A DNA stretch of 64,000 nucleotides from Fragilaria crotonensis (Eukaryota > Bacillariophyta > Fragilariophyceae > Fragilariales > Fragilariaceae). The notes below the pieces were generated by a model, which did not search any database, was not told where the DNA came from, and saw only the letters and a list, made by a program, of their open reading frames with translations. Numbering within the stretch: the stretch's first letter is position 1; every line of letters begins with the position of its first letter. Positions 1 to 12,085 of this stretch are shown one piece after another. The translations under genes and the position numbers were made by a program. The DNA is taken from contig JAKSYS010000161.1 of NCBI GenBank assembly GCA_022925895.1, positions 1-64,000 of the forward strand, written 5' to 3'.

Positions 1-341
1 CTGCACCCATAGCATGATGTGCAGTTGCCGATGTGCTTCTTTGCAACGAATCAAATTTTTAACCAAAGCTTCAACCATCACCCTGCTCCCTCCTCATCCA
101 AAAGTTAGAACCATTCCATCATTAAATCCATCACCGCAAGGTACTCTGAACTCTGAACACTACCATAGTCTAGACGTCTAGATTGTGATATCAACACAAC
201 TCCTCCCGGTTTGGTTTGCAGCACACTGGATAGTCAGATTCGTTGGATACCTGACTTGTGCTATCGGTACAAGTCTGAACAGTGTGTGTTTGTGTGCGGA
301 TCGTAATCTACTCCGACGATCACAACTGCCACGAGGCCACA
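1..341. other. intergenic, 5' flank of first transporter gene
   Basis: No coding signal is visible. The segment is presumably the upstream region and 5' UTR of the transporter that starts at 342. A reading frame is open from 282, but its first 20 codons look like low-quality leader, so 342 is preferred as the start. Confidence 0.5.
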
Positions 342-2285
342 ATGACACTACAAACTAGGCGGGGACGACTGCGAATGCGAATGCGACAGTTACATGTGAC
401 GACGTCGCAATCGATCCGCTTGTTCTCGACATTGATGTTATTTCTATTGCTATCGGGGCTTGAGGGCATCGAGGCTAAGGCTGCGGCTGCGGCTGAAGCG
501 TCGTCAAATAAGTCACAGTTGATGCAAACGTTTCAAACAGATCGATACGCAGATCCCGTTACGCCTTCGACAAGGTCAACACCGTCAGCACGATCAAGAA
601 GACCAAATGTAAATCAAATCCTTCGAGGTGGTGCACGTGCAACAACGCAAGCTAACGCTGCTGCTGCAACAACTAAAGTTGCTCCGGCACTGGAACAATC
701 ACACCCACCGCCAACTCAAAGCACCATTAATTCCATCAGCAAAACCATCAACAGCTACACACCCTCTGTCCCATTCTTGATCCGCGTACTTTTTCTCTGC
801 TACTACGGTTCCCTTGGGGCTCTCATGCCTTACCTTCCCGTCTATTACCACTCCCTCGGACACGGCGGACTCATCATCGGTATGCTCGGTGCTGTCAAAC
901 CTCTCACCACCTTTTTGGTAGCTCCCTTCTGGGGCATACTCAGCGATGCATCCACGGACAAATTCAGAGTACTCTACATGTCATTCTTTGTATCGCTCGT
1001 CGGACAGCTCATGGTTGCTGTCAGGACCGATGTTTCCTTCTTGCTCTCCATGGTATTCGTTACTGCCGTATTCAATGCGCCCGTTAAATCGCTCATGGAC
1101 AGCATCGTCCTGGACCACTTGCCAAACAAGGCAGACTACGGACGAATGCGACTGTGGGGACAGTTGGGATTTGGACTCGGTTCCAGCGGTGTCGGCATCC
1201 TCTTGTCCAAATCGCAACATCAGACTCCCGAGACCAAGGCCATGGCGGCTGCATGGATGAAGGCAAACCTTCCCGAAAAATTGTATCCAATCATGTCCGC
1301 CATGTATCATTTGTGGATGAGTATCACGGGATACAAGCTATTGTTTTTGGGATACGCCGCCCTGTCGATACCAACGTGGTGGGCTCTGCGTGCCTTTGAG
1401 GTGCTCGATCGCAAAAAGCAACAAGAGGACGCGGCGACCGCGGCCGCGATCAACAAGAAAGCCATGAAACGACAGAGAAGTTCGAAAACGTCACCTGCCA
1501 AACCCGTGGAGGGCGCCAAGATCATGGAAGGCCTGCGCCTCCTATTTACAAACGCCGATGCCATTTTATTCTTTTTCCTCGTCTTTATCGTTGGCACCAG
1601 CTCTGGCGTCATTGAAAACTTTGCCTATGTTCGGATGCGTGAAGTCGGCGGCGCTGGGAAGGAAATGGGCCTCTCCCGTCTCGTTTCCAGCGCCGCCGGG
1701 GTGCCCATGTTTTGGTTCTCTGGTCCACTCACGGAACGCCTCGGAGCCGATCGAGTCATGACCCTAGCACTCGCGTCGTACGTTGTCAGATTCTACCTAT
1801 ACGCGACCATGACGAATCCCTACCATGGATTGCCAGCGGAAGCGCTTCGGGGAGTCACATTTGCGGCGTTCTGGTCGACAGGAACGATTTATGCTCATCG
1901 GATTAGTCCGCCGGGTATGAGTACTACGATGGTGAGTCCTCGCCTTCTCGCTTTTCACACCATGAAGACTGATGCGTATCGTGCTTTGACTCACACTCTT
2001 CCCTTGCTTTCTATACCTGTTCCCTCATCGTAGCTCATGTTTTTGAACGCTATGTACGGTGGGTTGGGTCAATCGGTGGGAGCCATCCTGGGAGGCAAGC
2101 TCCAGTCTATGTTCGGTACAGTGCGAATGTTTCTTTATGCTGGAACTTTTGATTTATGTTTTGTGGCGTTTTTGATCGTGTATTTGTTGAAGAACCAAGA
2201 TTCCAGCTTTCTAAACCCGAAGCCCATTGTGGCCAAGTCGCCACTCACAGCATCGAAGACTACCGGTAGTAGCAGGTCCAATTAG
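342..2285 (+). CDS. MFS transporter, MFSD6/MFS_1-like, two exons
   Basis: Predicted 613-residue membrane transporter of the major facilitator superfamily, closest in feel to the MFS_1-like/MFSD6 group; the substrate is unknown. Exon 1 is 342-1931 and exon 2 is 2034-2285, separated by a 102-nt phase-0 intron (GTGAGT donor at 1932, TAG acceptor ending at 2033). Without splicing the frame runs on into unrelated residues and stops at 2033, whereas exon 2 continues a typical last pair of membrane helices. Residues 1-45 contain a hydrophobic stretch (LFSTLMLFLLLSG) like a signal peptide or anchor, followed by about 100 low-complexity Ala/Ser/Thr residues. The transport domain starts near residue 145 (GALMPYLPVYY, then PFWGILSD, the motif A-like loop after helix 2). 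A basic, Lys/Arg-rich central loop lies near residues 365-395. The gene is convergent with the next transporter, whose stop codon lies 123 bp away. An in-frame upstream ATG at 282 would add 20 residues. Confidence 0.8.
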
Positions 2286-2407
2286 TCAAGTCAATGAAAT
2301 TGGGGTGTCCAGTCTACAATGTGTAACAAAGTCTCTTACTTTTCTCCTTTGCTACTTTGCCGTTGTATCATTTGCCGGTTGTGCCGACCACCGGAGCAGA
2401 ACCTTTT

Positions 2408-4336
2408 TCACGCCTTGGTACTGCCACCCGCAGGTTTGTATTGTCGCATCCCATACCATGCTGTGGCTGTCAACAAGACACCCGCACTGGATTGCATTGC
2501 CACGTCCAACCCACCAGTCCAATCCGCCAGAGCCCCTACCGCGGATGCCCCCACCAGAAATCCCACGTCCCCCGATGTTCGCATCAGCGCGATGGCTTGC
2601 GCTCGCGTCTCGTCGTCCGTCAAATCGGATACGTAGGCAACGGGGGCCGTGGAGAGCAGTGTGGAACCGGTGGACCATAAGCCGAGGGTGAGAGCAACCG
2701 CCGTCAAGTCAGTTGCCAGTGGGAGGACGGCCATGGAGGCGGAAATCAGGGTGCATCCGCACAGAATTGCGGGGACCTTGCCCAATCTGTCCACGGATTT
2801 GGCTACGATTGGATTGCCCAAGACTTGCACCAACGACATTCCCATGTAGACTTGCCCGACACCCGTCGCAGTCATGGCCAAGCCATTTGGATCGGTTAGT
2901 AACAATGGTAGCAGCGTCATTTGAGCTCCCGCAAGCGCAACCCAATAAAAGCCATTGATAATCACGACATTTCGAATCTGTTGAGAGGCCAACAAGGGTG
3001 CCCATTGACCAACTGCCGTCTTGGTGGCGTTCCACATGGATGAATGGTTCGTTGCTGCTGAGTCTCTTTTCAGCGACGTTTGCCAAGGGAACTGCATCGC
3101 ATCTGGCTTCGTTTCATTTAACAGCATCTGGTTAACGACTGTCATGCCCAAGAAGGACGCACCAACGACGTAAAATGTTGCATGAATTCCCAATTTGTCA
3201 GCAAGGATCCCACCCATTGCAGGTCCTAATGCTGTACCAGCTGCAAAAGCACTCATAATGGGTGCCATTGTTTGAGCACGATTTTTTGGATTCGACAGAT
3301 CTGCGATACTTAATGTAGATGCCGAACTCAGGGCGGCCACGCCAAGACCGACCAACAAACGACAGAGGTACAGTTGTTCAAAGGAAGATGCCAATCCAAT
3401 TCCCCCTGTACCAATAGCGATAATGGACAGGGAATGTACCGTGTACGGTTTTCGTCCATGCCGTTCAACCAGTACTGCAGATGGAACATTGCCAGCGATT
3501 TTGGCCAGGGCAAAGGCGCTGACAACCAGTCCATATTGCCCCGTCGACAAACCCATACTTTCCACCAAGAACGGCATGACAGGAGATATGACGCCGACTG
3601 ACGTTCCAACCAGCAGCATAGAAACTGTAATAGGCATGGTTCTTCGATAATCGACGGCTTCAGCCATGGTCCTTAGGGTATTGCGAAAGTGTGTTTTAGT
3701 GACATGTCGATGATGTTGTGAATCGGAAGAAGAGTCAAAGTGACGCATGAATTCAAGCGCTTGAAGCGTGGCATATTCACGCCGTTGGCGATCGATTTCA
3801 TCGTCGTCATCCGGAGCCACGGTGGAAGTGGAAGGTTGATTGGTAATGATCTTATAGTCGTGCTTGTACTCTTCCTCAAAATCGTGAATCCGTTGCAACA
3901 TGAAGTGGCACATCGCATCATGCGTAACGACTGCAGCTTCCTGATCTTCGTCACGAAAGTCTTGAGGAAGATTTGAACTCATGGTCGTACCGGAACCTCT
4001 ACTCGCTTCGGCGGCATCCATCGATGGCGTCAATCGATATTGAGCAATGCGATCAAAAGCAGCGTCGAATTCCTCATCAGAAAAGGATTCCAGGCGAAGA
4101 TACCGATAGACTCTATGCTGTTCCATAGGCTTTTCAAACGCTACACGCTGGACAAGTCGCCTCGGCACTTTGGACTTGGCCAATGCGTCGGCGGCATTAT
4201 TCGTTTCGAGGGTACTTCGCCAACGACGAAGACATGAAACTCGACCTCTGGATTGACCGTTCTGTCTAAACTGCGACCTTGCCGCAGTGCACACATGCAC
4301 GATCATTCTGCAAGTGCTCATACTACAAGTGCTCAT
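2408..4336 (-). CDS. MFS transporter, DHA1/multidrug-efflux-like, with long N-terminal extension
   Basis: Intronless 642-residue protein. From about residue 234 it shows a full 12-helix major facilitator domain of the drug:H+ antiporter type (PITVSMLLVGTSVGVISPVMPF opens helix 1). Loop 2-3 has the motif A relic VERHGRKPY, and GPAMGGILADK matches the antiporter-type helix 5 motif. It is expected to be a secondary transporter for small organic molecules; the substrate cannot be read from sequence. The first about 230 residues are soluble. They begin Ser/Thr/Arg-rich with few acidic residues (positions 1-50), which would fit a mitochondrial or other organelle presequence, then become acidic. Two ATG codons lie close together at the 5' end (4336 and 4324), so the exact start is uncertain. 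It converges on the transporter at 342-2285 but belongs to a different MFS family, so this is not a tandem duplicate. Confidence 0.8.
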   Translation of the reverse strand: MSTCSMSTCRMIVHVCTAARSQFRQNGQSRGRVSCLRRWRSTLETNNAADALAKSKVPRRLVQRVAFEKPMEQHRVYRYLRLESFSDEEFDAAFDRIAQYRLTPSMDAAEASRGSGTTMSSNLPQDFRDEDQEAAVVTHDAMCHFMLQRIHDFEEEYKHDYKIITNQPSTSTVAPDDDDEIDRQRREYATLQALEFMRHFDSSSDSQHHRHVTKTHFRNTLRTMAEAVDYRRTMPITVSMLLVGTSVGVISPVMPFLVESMGLSTGQYGLVVSAFALAKIAGNVPSAVLVERHGRKPYTVHSLSIIAIGTGGIGLASSFEQLYLCRLLVGLGVAALSSASTLSIADLSNPKNRAQTMAPIMSAFAAGTALGPAMGGILADKLGIHATFYVVGASFLGMTVVNQMLLNETKPDAMQFPWQTSLKRDSAATNHSSMWNATKTAVGQWAPLLASQQIRNVVIINGFYWVALAGAQMTLLPLLLTDPNGLAMTATGVGQVYMGMSLVQVLGNPIVAKSVDRLGKVPAILCGCTLISASMAVLPLATDLTAVALTLGLWSTGSTLLSTAPVAYVSDLTDDETRAQAIALMRTSGDVGFLVGASAVGALADWTGGLDVAMQSSAGVLLTATAWYGMRQYKPAGGSTKA

Positions 4337-4588
4337 CTTGCCGTCATATTATTGTCGAATCTGATGCTGGTTGTGGAAGAGGGGCTACATGTAGAGAAAA
4401 GCGGCTCATGTGGAGCAGACGTGTTTGTGTGTAGACAGTACACAGAGGTACTTGTACTTTGTACCGGTACAGTATATGATGCGATCGGTACGCCAGTGCG
4501 GCACTGAATTAGCATCAGCGGTTACCATACAGTACGAGGAACACTACTTAAGTTTCTATCATACATACCAGTTCTTACATAACTACCT
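4337..4588. other. intergenic, GTAC-rich
   Basis: Upstream region of the efflux-like transporter, ending at the copia insertion site. It holds several short words built on GTAC (such as GTACTTGTACTTTGTACC near 4448-4465) that recur in most intergenic regions of the window. No gene is seen. Confidence 0.4.
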
Positions 4589-4593
4589 GGTGC

Positions 4594-5180
4594 AGTCAAG
4601 GTACAGCAGCTAACAGCTGTTATTGTGCCGTTATTGACGTTGAATTTTCGTCCCCGCCAGCTGAGTCCCATCCGGCTTTGGATACGAAGTTTCTCACGCC
4701 AACTGTATACGGCAATTCGCCAGTACGAAAACTACAGTTGTCCCGGACTGCTTTCCGCCCTCATAACCTCCTTTTCTACAACAACAATTTGTCCACATTT
4801 TCCTTGGGCAATCCAACTGTGATTTCCCTTCATGTGCCAACTAATTTACAACATGTGTCCCTCATCATGTTGTCTAAGTCTAACCATGTTGCAACAGTTG
4901 TTGCGATCACCAATTTGCTCTTGGAAGTGGAGTTGGTGTTGACATTTCAATGCCCTTATCAGTGGGATGAAGGCTTTGAATGTTCACTCCCACAACCCTC
5001 TAACTTCGCGAAAGTAGATCGGCAAGATTCAATCGGTCCTGGATTGAATTGGTTCTTTCAATATGAAACCTAGAAATAAGCTCATAAGTTAAACAACACT
5101 AGAATTAAAACTCTAAGTTTGACCGAACCCGGATTTCTACGAACTAGTACGCAGCCTTGATCACGCCGTGTACTTCGACT
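4594..5180 (+). repeat. 5' LTR of copia element
   Basis: 587-bp direct repeat matching 12086-12675 almost perfectly. It begins AGTCAAGG and ends TTCGACT. Confidence 0.9.
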
Positions 5181-5193
5181 GGTTATGAGCCCA
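5181..5193 (+). other. primer binding site, half-tRNA type (initiator Met anticodon arm)
   Basis: GGTTATGAGCCCA lies directly after the 5' LTR. It is complementary to the anticodon stem-loop of eukaryotic initiator tRNA-Met (GGGCTCATAACC), not to the 3' acceptor end. This is the arrangement known from Drosophila copia, where a tRNA fragment cleaved in the anticodon arm primes reverse transcription. Confidence 0.7.
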
Positions 5194-5422
5194 ATAATAA
5201 GACTTACCCTCTAACGCACTTTCCTCTCCGGCAAGCTCGTTTCAAGTTCCTTTCCAAGGAAGTTACGCTCCGCGTCAAGGCAGGTCTCCTCCGGTGATCC
5301 TGCGACAGCCCCACGTCTTCCCAAGACTAGGCTGATTCATTGCTCTCTGCCAACTCGAGTACGCAGTCAGCAATCTGTTGAGTGGTTGAAGATCTGCTTT
5401 CCAAGCCAAGACTCCAATCATC

Positions 5423-7557
5423 ATGTCGGTTCCACCATCTGAAGGCTCTACGTCCCCGACGAATCTTCCAGACGAACCTGTTGTTGGAATCCTCGGGACT
5501 GCTGTCGAAGGCCGCGGCAATCCAGAAGGATTCGAGATCTCCGATCCTGTCGACGTTCGCCTCACCGAGGCAATCGCTCAAGCCAGGACTCTTGCTACTG
5601 ATGAAGAGTCTGTCTTGGAGTTCCCAACTCCAATGACTGCCCCAGTGGAGCTCCCAGCTCCTTCAAGCTCAAAGCCTCTTGTTCCCCTCATTGGGGAATC
5701 ACTTTGGTGACCAAGGATGAATGGTCTGCTTGGACAGGTGGAAAGCCCAACCACACCTGGACAGGTTTGGATGGCTCCATTGCTCTCCTAGAGCACACCT
5801 CCCCCAACCAGCTCCGCCCTGTCTATGTTTCTGCAGCCCAGAAGGGCTACAACTTCAGGAGAACTGGGCACAAGATCTCCTTCAAGCCAAGTGATGATTT
5901 GATCAGCTTCCAGAATGTTGTCTGGGATCATCTCAAGGACACTGGCATGGACTCCATTGCTTACCTCAGGGACCCAACTGATGACGCCAAGATGACTAAC
6001 GTTATCAAGGCTCACGCCAGGTACACGGTCCAGTCGGCAAAATTGTTGGCGGAAACTCAAGTTCAACGCTACGACAAGTATGACAGGACCAACGACATGG
6101 CAGCCAGGACCTATTTGCTTGCTTCACTCTCAACTGAGCTTAGCAACAAGGTGACTGAGAAGTTGGATGATTCTGACTCCTTCCCAGTTGTTTGGCTCCA
6201 GTTCCTCAAGTCAATCCAGTCCACCTCCATTGAGAGGTTTGAAGATCTCAAGGCTATCATCAAAGCCAGACTCCCAAGTCAGTACTCTGGGGAGAACCTT
6301 GAACAATTGGCAGCTCACTTTTGCAAGGATGCAAATGAGTTGACAACTGCTGGCCAGTATGACCACAACCTCACTCTGGCCATGCTCAAGATCTTTCTTT
6401 TGGCTGGTGGTTCTGGCAATGAGGACTTCCGCTTTCCCCTGCGATCTGTCAAGCAGAGGTTGGAGCAAGCATTGTTAGACATTGGATTCAAGGACAAGGA
6501 AGCAGCCAACCTTCACATGCAAGTCAACAAGCTGACCTACAAGGACATCTGCGCTCACGCAGAGGATGCCTACAGGACTCTCTTTGACAGGAAGGAGTGG
6601 CCACCTGCACGTCACACTCGCGACTCCAAGGCTCCACCAGCTGCATTTGGAAACATGGCAACTCCAATCACCAGAGCTGAAGTACTCAATCTCATTCAGT
6701 CCAAGACCTCCACCAACGGTGCCGGACTTGCCAAGAAAGGAGTCTGCCACAAGTGCAACAAGCCTGGACACTGGTCGCATGAATGCCCAGAGAACAAGGG
6801 CAAAGGCAGGAATGGCAGCAATGGGAATGAAAGACCAAAGGATGTCAAGTCCTGGAAGTCTACTCCTCCTCCATCTGGAGGACCTCAAGTCAAGCAAGCC
6901 AACGGAAAGACCTTCAACTGGTGTGCAAGCTGCAAGCGTTGGACCACTACGCACGCAACGGCAACGCACACTGGTGTCAAGAAGAGCTCTGAGGGCCCTC
7001 AAGGTGTTGGTTCTGCAATCAACAACGTCTCTCTTGCCTTTGATCCATCGGTGTGGACCACGGAAATTGAGGTCGTCCCAAGTGTGACTGACGCGCTCTT
7101 TATCCTGCGCACCATGGTGACCCGGATCCTCCCCGTACTCGTTCTACTGCTCACCTACGTGATGGCAATATTTTCAGTCCCGTTTGCAAAAACTATGTGG
7201 ACCTCCACGCTGGAAATTATTCAACTCGCCATGGCGCATTTTAACGCCGTCGATTGGAGCCAAGTCATGGCAATCCTTCGAGCGCATGTCATGGTCGTTC
7301 GCCCGCACGTCTCGCAATTTTTGGAGGCTCACCAGGAGGCGCTCATTGCTCCATTGCTTTGGGCCTTACTGGCCATGGTCGTACTGTTCTGGCTTCCTAA
7401 GCCCAGCTCAACATCGCCTGAGCCTGATCCTAAGGAGCTACCTTCTCGCCGCCATCGTCGTGCTCTCAAGCAACACAATCGCAAGGTCACACGACGCGAA
7501 TGTTCCCCAAGCCGGAAGTATTCGCTCCCATGGACTGCATCGCAGGTACCCCATTAA
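5423..7557 (+). pseudogene. copia gag-like region with zinc knuckle and hydrophobic tail
   Basis: Gag portion of the copia element. The main part resembles copia-type Gag, with a CCHC zinc knuckle (CHKCNKPGHWSHEC, about 6744-6785). Downstream of the knuckle, and before the protease, are two strongly hydrophobic segments (about 7100-7180 and 7345-7405), which is unusual for Gag. The segment is described as a fossil; its frame state is covered in the element entry. Confidence 0.75.
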
Positions 7558-7559
7558 CT

Positions 7560-10500
7560 TGCGATCCATGGGACGCTACATTCGGAGGAATGCACCAACG
7601 TTGGTTGAACAACAGCAGCAAGTGCAGTTGAACGACCTTCACTCCAAGGTTGCAACTCTCCTTCAGCGTGTCGACTCGCTCAAGCGCTCCATTCCGCGAT
7701 CAACTCACTGGACCTGCCGCCACTGCAACGATACAATCGTCCATGGGCCAACTGAACCTTGCCCCAAGCTCCGTAACACATCCCGCTCGCCATCGGATTT
7801 GTCGACGCAAGAGGAAGGGCCAGGATCAACCACTGCGATGTCAACGACGCCTACCTCGACGTTCCGCTTCGCCAGCAGCGACGCCGCGCTCGAGGCTTCC
7901 CAAGTCCAACGGCGTCTATCGCCCGTCTCTCCCATTGGCTTCCAAGGCCTAGGGAACCATCAATGGACCTCCAAGCAACTTCAAGCTGCTCGCAAGATGG
8001 CAATGCAAGTGAACATGGCTAAGTTTCCAAACGGCAACTACTCCACAATCCTTTGCATGGCTCTCCAGTCAACCGACCGCTTCCGCGAATCCCTTCCCAA
8101 GACTTCAACGTTTCCAGTCATCTGGGACTCCGGTGCAAGCATCTCAATCACTCCTGACCGCAAGGACTTTGTTGGACCCATCAACACTCCTGGCCCTATC
8201 ACTCAACTGCAGGGCATTGCAAAGGGACTCAGGATTGAAGGTCAAGGTCATGTTCTGTGGGCAATGCAAGATACTCTGGGCAACCTAAGGATGCTCAAGG
8301 TCCCAGCATACTTGGTCTCTTGCATCAAGGTCAGGCTCCTATCCACCACAAGCTTGCTCCAAGCTTACCCTGGAGAGACCATCACCATTGAAGCTCATCA
8401 ACTGACCTTGAGTGGCACCTCTGATGAAGCCAGAGGGCAACTCATTGCAAGAGTCAACCCTGACAACAACTTGCCTACCTCTGATGCACACCGCAGCTCA
8501 GACACTCCCAAGGCAGTTGCAGCTCTCAACATCACTTTGAACACTGTTCATGAGAGTAACCTCAACTTGACTGAAGCTGAGAAGGAGTTATTAAGGTGGC
8601 ACCACCGCCTTGGACACCTTTCCTTTCGCAAGATCCAATTCATCATGCGAACTGGAGTCCTGAGTCGGAGTGAGTCGCATCGATCACTCCATACTGCTGC
8701 TTGCCGAATTGTCAACCCTCCCAAGTGTGCCGCATGCCAATATGGGAAGCAACATCAGCGACCAGCTCCTGCCAAGATCACAACTGTTATCAAGGATCGA
8801 GCTGGAGTTCTCAAGGCAGACAACTTGCTCCCTGGACAACAAGTCTCCATTGATCACTTCATTTGTGGAACAAAGGGAGGCTCTTCTCTTCAGCTGGAAG
8901 GAGCTTGAACTCAGACATGTTTGCTGGTGGCTGCCTCTTCATTGATCATGCTTCCAACTTTGTGCATGTTGAGTTTCAGAAGCATCTGAACACTCATGAG
9001 ACTCTGAAGGCCAAGCAGAACTTTGAGTTGATGGCAAGGGACAGTGGAGTCATTCCACAATCCTATCTCTCTGACAATGGTGGAAGCTTCACCTCAGCTA
9101 AGTTCACTGAGCACCTTGGAACTCTGAAGCAAGTTGTCAAGTTTGCTGGAGTTGGAGCTCACCATCACAATGGCCATGCTGAGAGGGCAATCAAACGATC
9201 ATGTCGATTGCTCGGACAATGATGCTCCATTCAGCTGTACATTGGCCAGATGTGGCTGATGCAACACTTTGGCCAATGGCAGTCTCCCATGCTATCTTCC
9301 TTCACAACCATGTTCCTGATTTGGCAACAGGTCTCTGTCCAAGTGATGTCTTCACCAAGTCCAGATGGGAGCAAAGAAAGTATCATGATCTGCATGTGTG
9401 GGGATGCCCTGTGTATGCTCTTGAGAAGACCATTGCAGATGGAAAGAAGCTGCCTCGCTGGAAGCCTCGGTCCATCCGCTGTGTCAACATGGGGCTCTCC
9501 AAGAAACATGCAAGCACAGTCCCCTTGGTTTTGAATCCAGAGACAGGGTACATCACTCCCCAATATCACATTGTGTTTGATGATTGGTTTGCAACAGTGG
9601 CTACCAATGTGGATGCCCTCCCGGATTTTAATACAACGCGTTGGGCCCGTTTGTTTGGCGACTCAAGATATCAGTTCCCATTCGATGACGACGACAACAA
9701 TGCTACAGAGGAAGCGCGAATGGACTCCCAAGCTACAGAAGCCATCAATGAGAACCAAACAAGAGTTGCTGCCTCCATGGATGAAGCTGTTGCTATTGAA
9801 CAACTCCCAGTTCCTCCCTTGGCTGAGGCTCCACCCAGGACACCAACTGTTCCACAGCCATTGCCAAGTTCTCCATTGCTCACTCCAAGGCCTCCAACTC
9901 CCATGATGTCTCAAACGAGGGAGCAGTCTATCGATCCTCGGTCTCTCCAGTCTCCTCCAATGCCAGACATCAGAACTTCACCTCTGCAACGCCGTCCACA
10001 CTCCAGCTCACAAGCCAAGGAAGAGACGCCACGCAAGGTCCCAGCTACCCCGATCTCCCCAGTTCATCAGCCAATCTTCTCCCCAGTTCGGGAGCAGACC
10101 CCAATGTCTGAAACGAGGGAGAGTCCTGTTCCAGACAATGCATTCGCCCTTGACTCACCACGTGACGAGCAACCAGTCAAGTCGCCTCCGCCACCAACGT
10201 CTCCGCGCCGGTCCAACCGCATTCGCGCAGCACCACAACGCCTTGGATACGATAACACTCAAGGCCATGGATACTTTGCTTCTCCAAATGCTTGGATCTT
10301 TGAGGAAAATGGAATCATCCTTTCCCCAACTGCCTTCAAGGCAGCTGCATCTGATCCTGACACTCTGAGCTTTGACCAAGCTATGGCTGACATTGAGCAT
10401 GTGACCAAGTGGATGGAGGCAGCTGCTAAGGAAGTGGCAAGCCTTGAGAAGAATGGGACTTGGAAGGAAGTCAGTATCCTTGAAGCCAAGACCAAGATTC

Positions 10501-11941
10501 TCCCAGGGACTTGGGTATTTCGGCGCAAGCGATCCCCAGATGGAGAAGTCACCAAGTACAAAGCGCGCTACTGTGTTCGAGGCGACCTTGAAGAAGGAGA
10601 ACCTGAGACCTATGCCCCAGTTGTTGCTTGGAGTTCAGTTCGATTGTTCCTTGTCTTGTCCCTAACATTGGGATGGCAGACTTGCTCCATTGACTTCAGC
10701 AGTGCCTTTGTCCAAGCCAACCTAACTGACCCAGTCTGGATCCACATGCCAAGGGGCTTCAAGTCTGATCAGCCAAGTGACCAAAGAACCTGCCTACGAC
10801 TTGTTAAGAGCCTCTACGGCCTCTCGGTTGCTCCCCCGCCTTTGGTATCAACACATTCGTGAAGCACTCCTCCTCCAAGGTTTGAAGCAGAGTGCCACAG
10901 ACTCATGCCTCTTGTACAACAAGACCATCATGATTGTACTCTATGTTGATGATCTTGGGATTGCCTACTCCAACAAAGAAGGATCTTGACAAACTGTTCC
11001 AGGATCTTACTGATTTGGGTTTGGAGTTCACTCGTGAAGGCACATTCACTGATTTTCTTGGAATCAAGTTTGTCAAGGATGAAGTCTCCAACACTGTCAC
11101 CCTAACACAAAAGGGTTTGATTCAGAAGATCATAAAGGCAACAGGACTTCAAGACTGCAACCCCAACCACACTCCTGCTATGCAAGCATGCCTTGGGATT
11201 GACCCTGATGGAGAACCCATGGATGAGTTCTGGAACTACCGCTCTATTGTTGGAATGCTCTTGTACTTGTCAACAAACACAAGGCCAGACATCACATTTG
11301 CAGTAAGTCAAGTTGCCAGGTTCAATCATTCTCCCAAGAAGAGCCATGCCATGGCAATCAAAACAATTGTCCGCTACTTGCACCGCACTGCTGACAAAGG
11401 AACTATTGTGACTCCCACTGGAGACCTCTCTCTTGATTGTTATGTTGATGCTGACTTTGCTGGCCTCCATGGTCGTGACCCTGATCATTCTGACACCAGC
11501 GCCAAGTCCCGCACCGGCTACATCATCACCCTTGGAGGTTGTCCAATTCTCTGGAAGTCTCAACTGCAAACAGAGATCTCCCTGTCTACATTGGAATCTG
11601 AGTACTCTGCTCTCAGTGCAAGCATGAGGACTCTGTTGCCACTTTGTGATCTTCTTGGAGAAATCTGCAAGGAATTGACTCTGCCACCTGACTTCAAGTC
11701 TACCATTCGCTGCCGAGTCTTCGAAGACAACAATGGTGCTCTGCTTCTTGCTACCAAGCAACGCATTACTAATCGCACCAAGTACTTCCTGGTCAAGTGG
11801 CACTTCTTCTGGCACCACGTTCGCAACGGAGATGTTGAAGTGCTCAAGATTGCAACCACTGACCAGTTGGCTGACTACCTTACCAAGGGCCTCAATCGAG
11901 AAGTTTTTGAACGCATTCGAAAGCTTGCTCAAGGTTGGTGA
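7560..11941 (+). pseudogene. copia pol-like region (PR, IN, RT, RNase H)
   Basis: Pol portion of the copia element. An aspartic protease motif DSGAS lies near 8127-8141. The integrase HHCC domain is at about 8598-8745, and the integrase core is at about 8930-9200 with acidic triad contexts DHAS, SDNGG and AERAI. A proline-rich linker occupies about 9780-10200. Reverse transcriptase is at about 10440-11100, with the YVDD box near 10943-10954. RNase H (DADFAG, then STLESEYSAL) is at about 11445-11640. The integrase-before-RT order fixes the superfamily as Ty1/copia. Confidence 0.85.
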
Positions 11942-12085
11942 CACGCGGCACCGCCGCATTTGTGTTGGGTGGATTTAAGAGTGTTCCCTCTTATCCTGCA
12001 AGCCCATATGTTTATGGTTCATGTCCTACATTTTCACCACACCATCACTAATCTACTATTTCTTGTTTCATTGAATGAGAGGGAG

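Noticed and set aside
4678-5073. 131-codon frame repeated at about 12171-12565
   Set aside because: It is LTR sequence of the copia element read in one frame; no domain and no separate gene.
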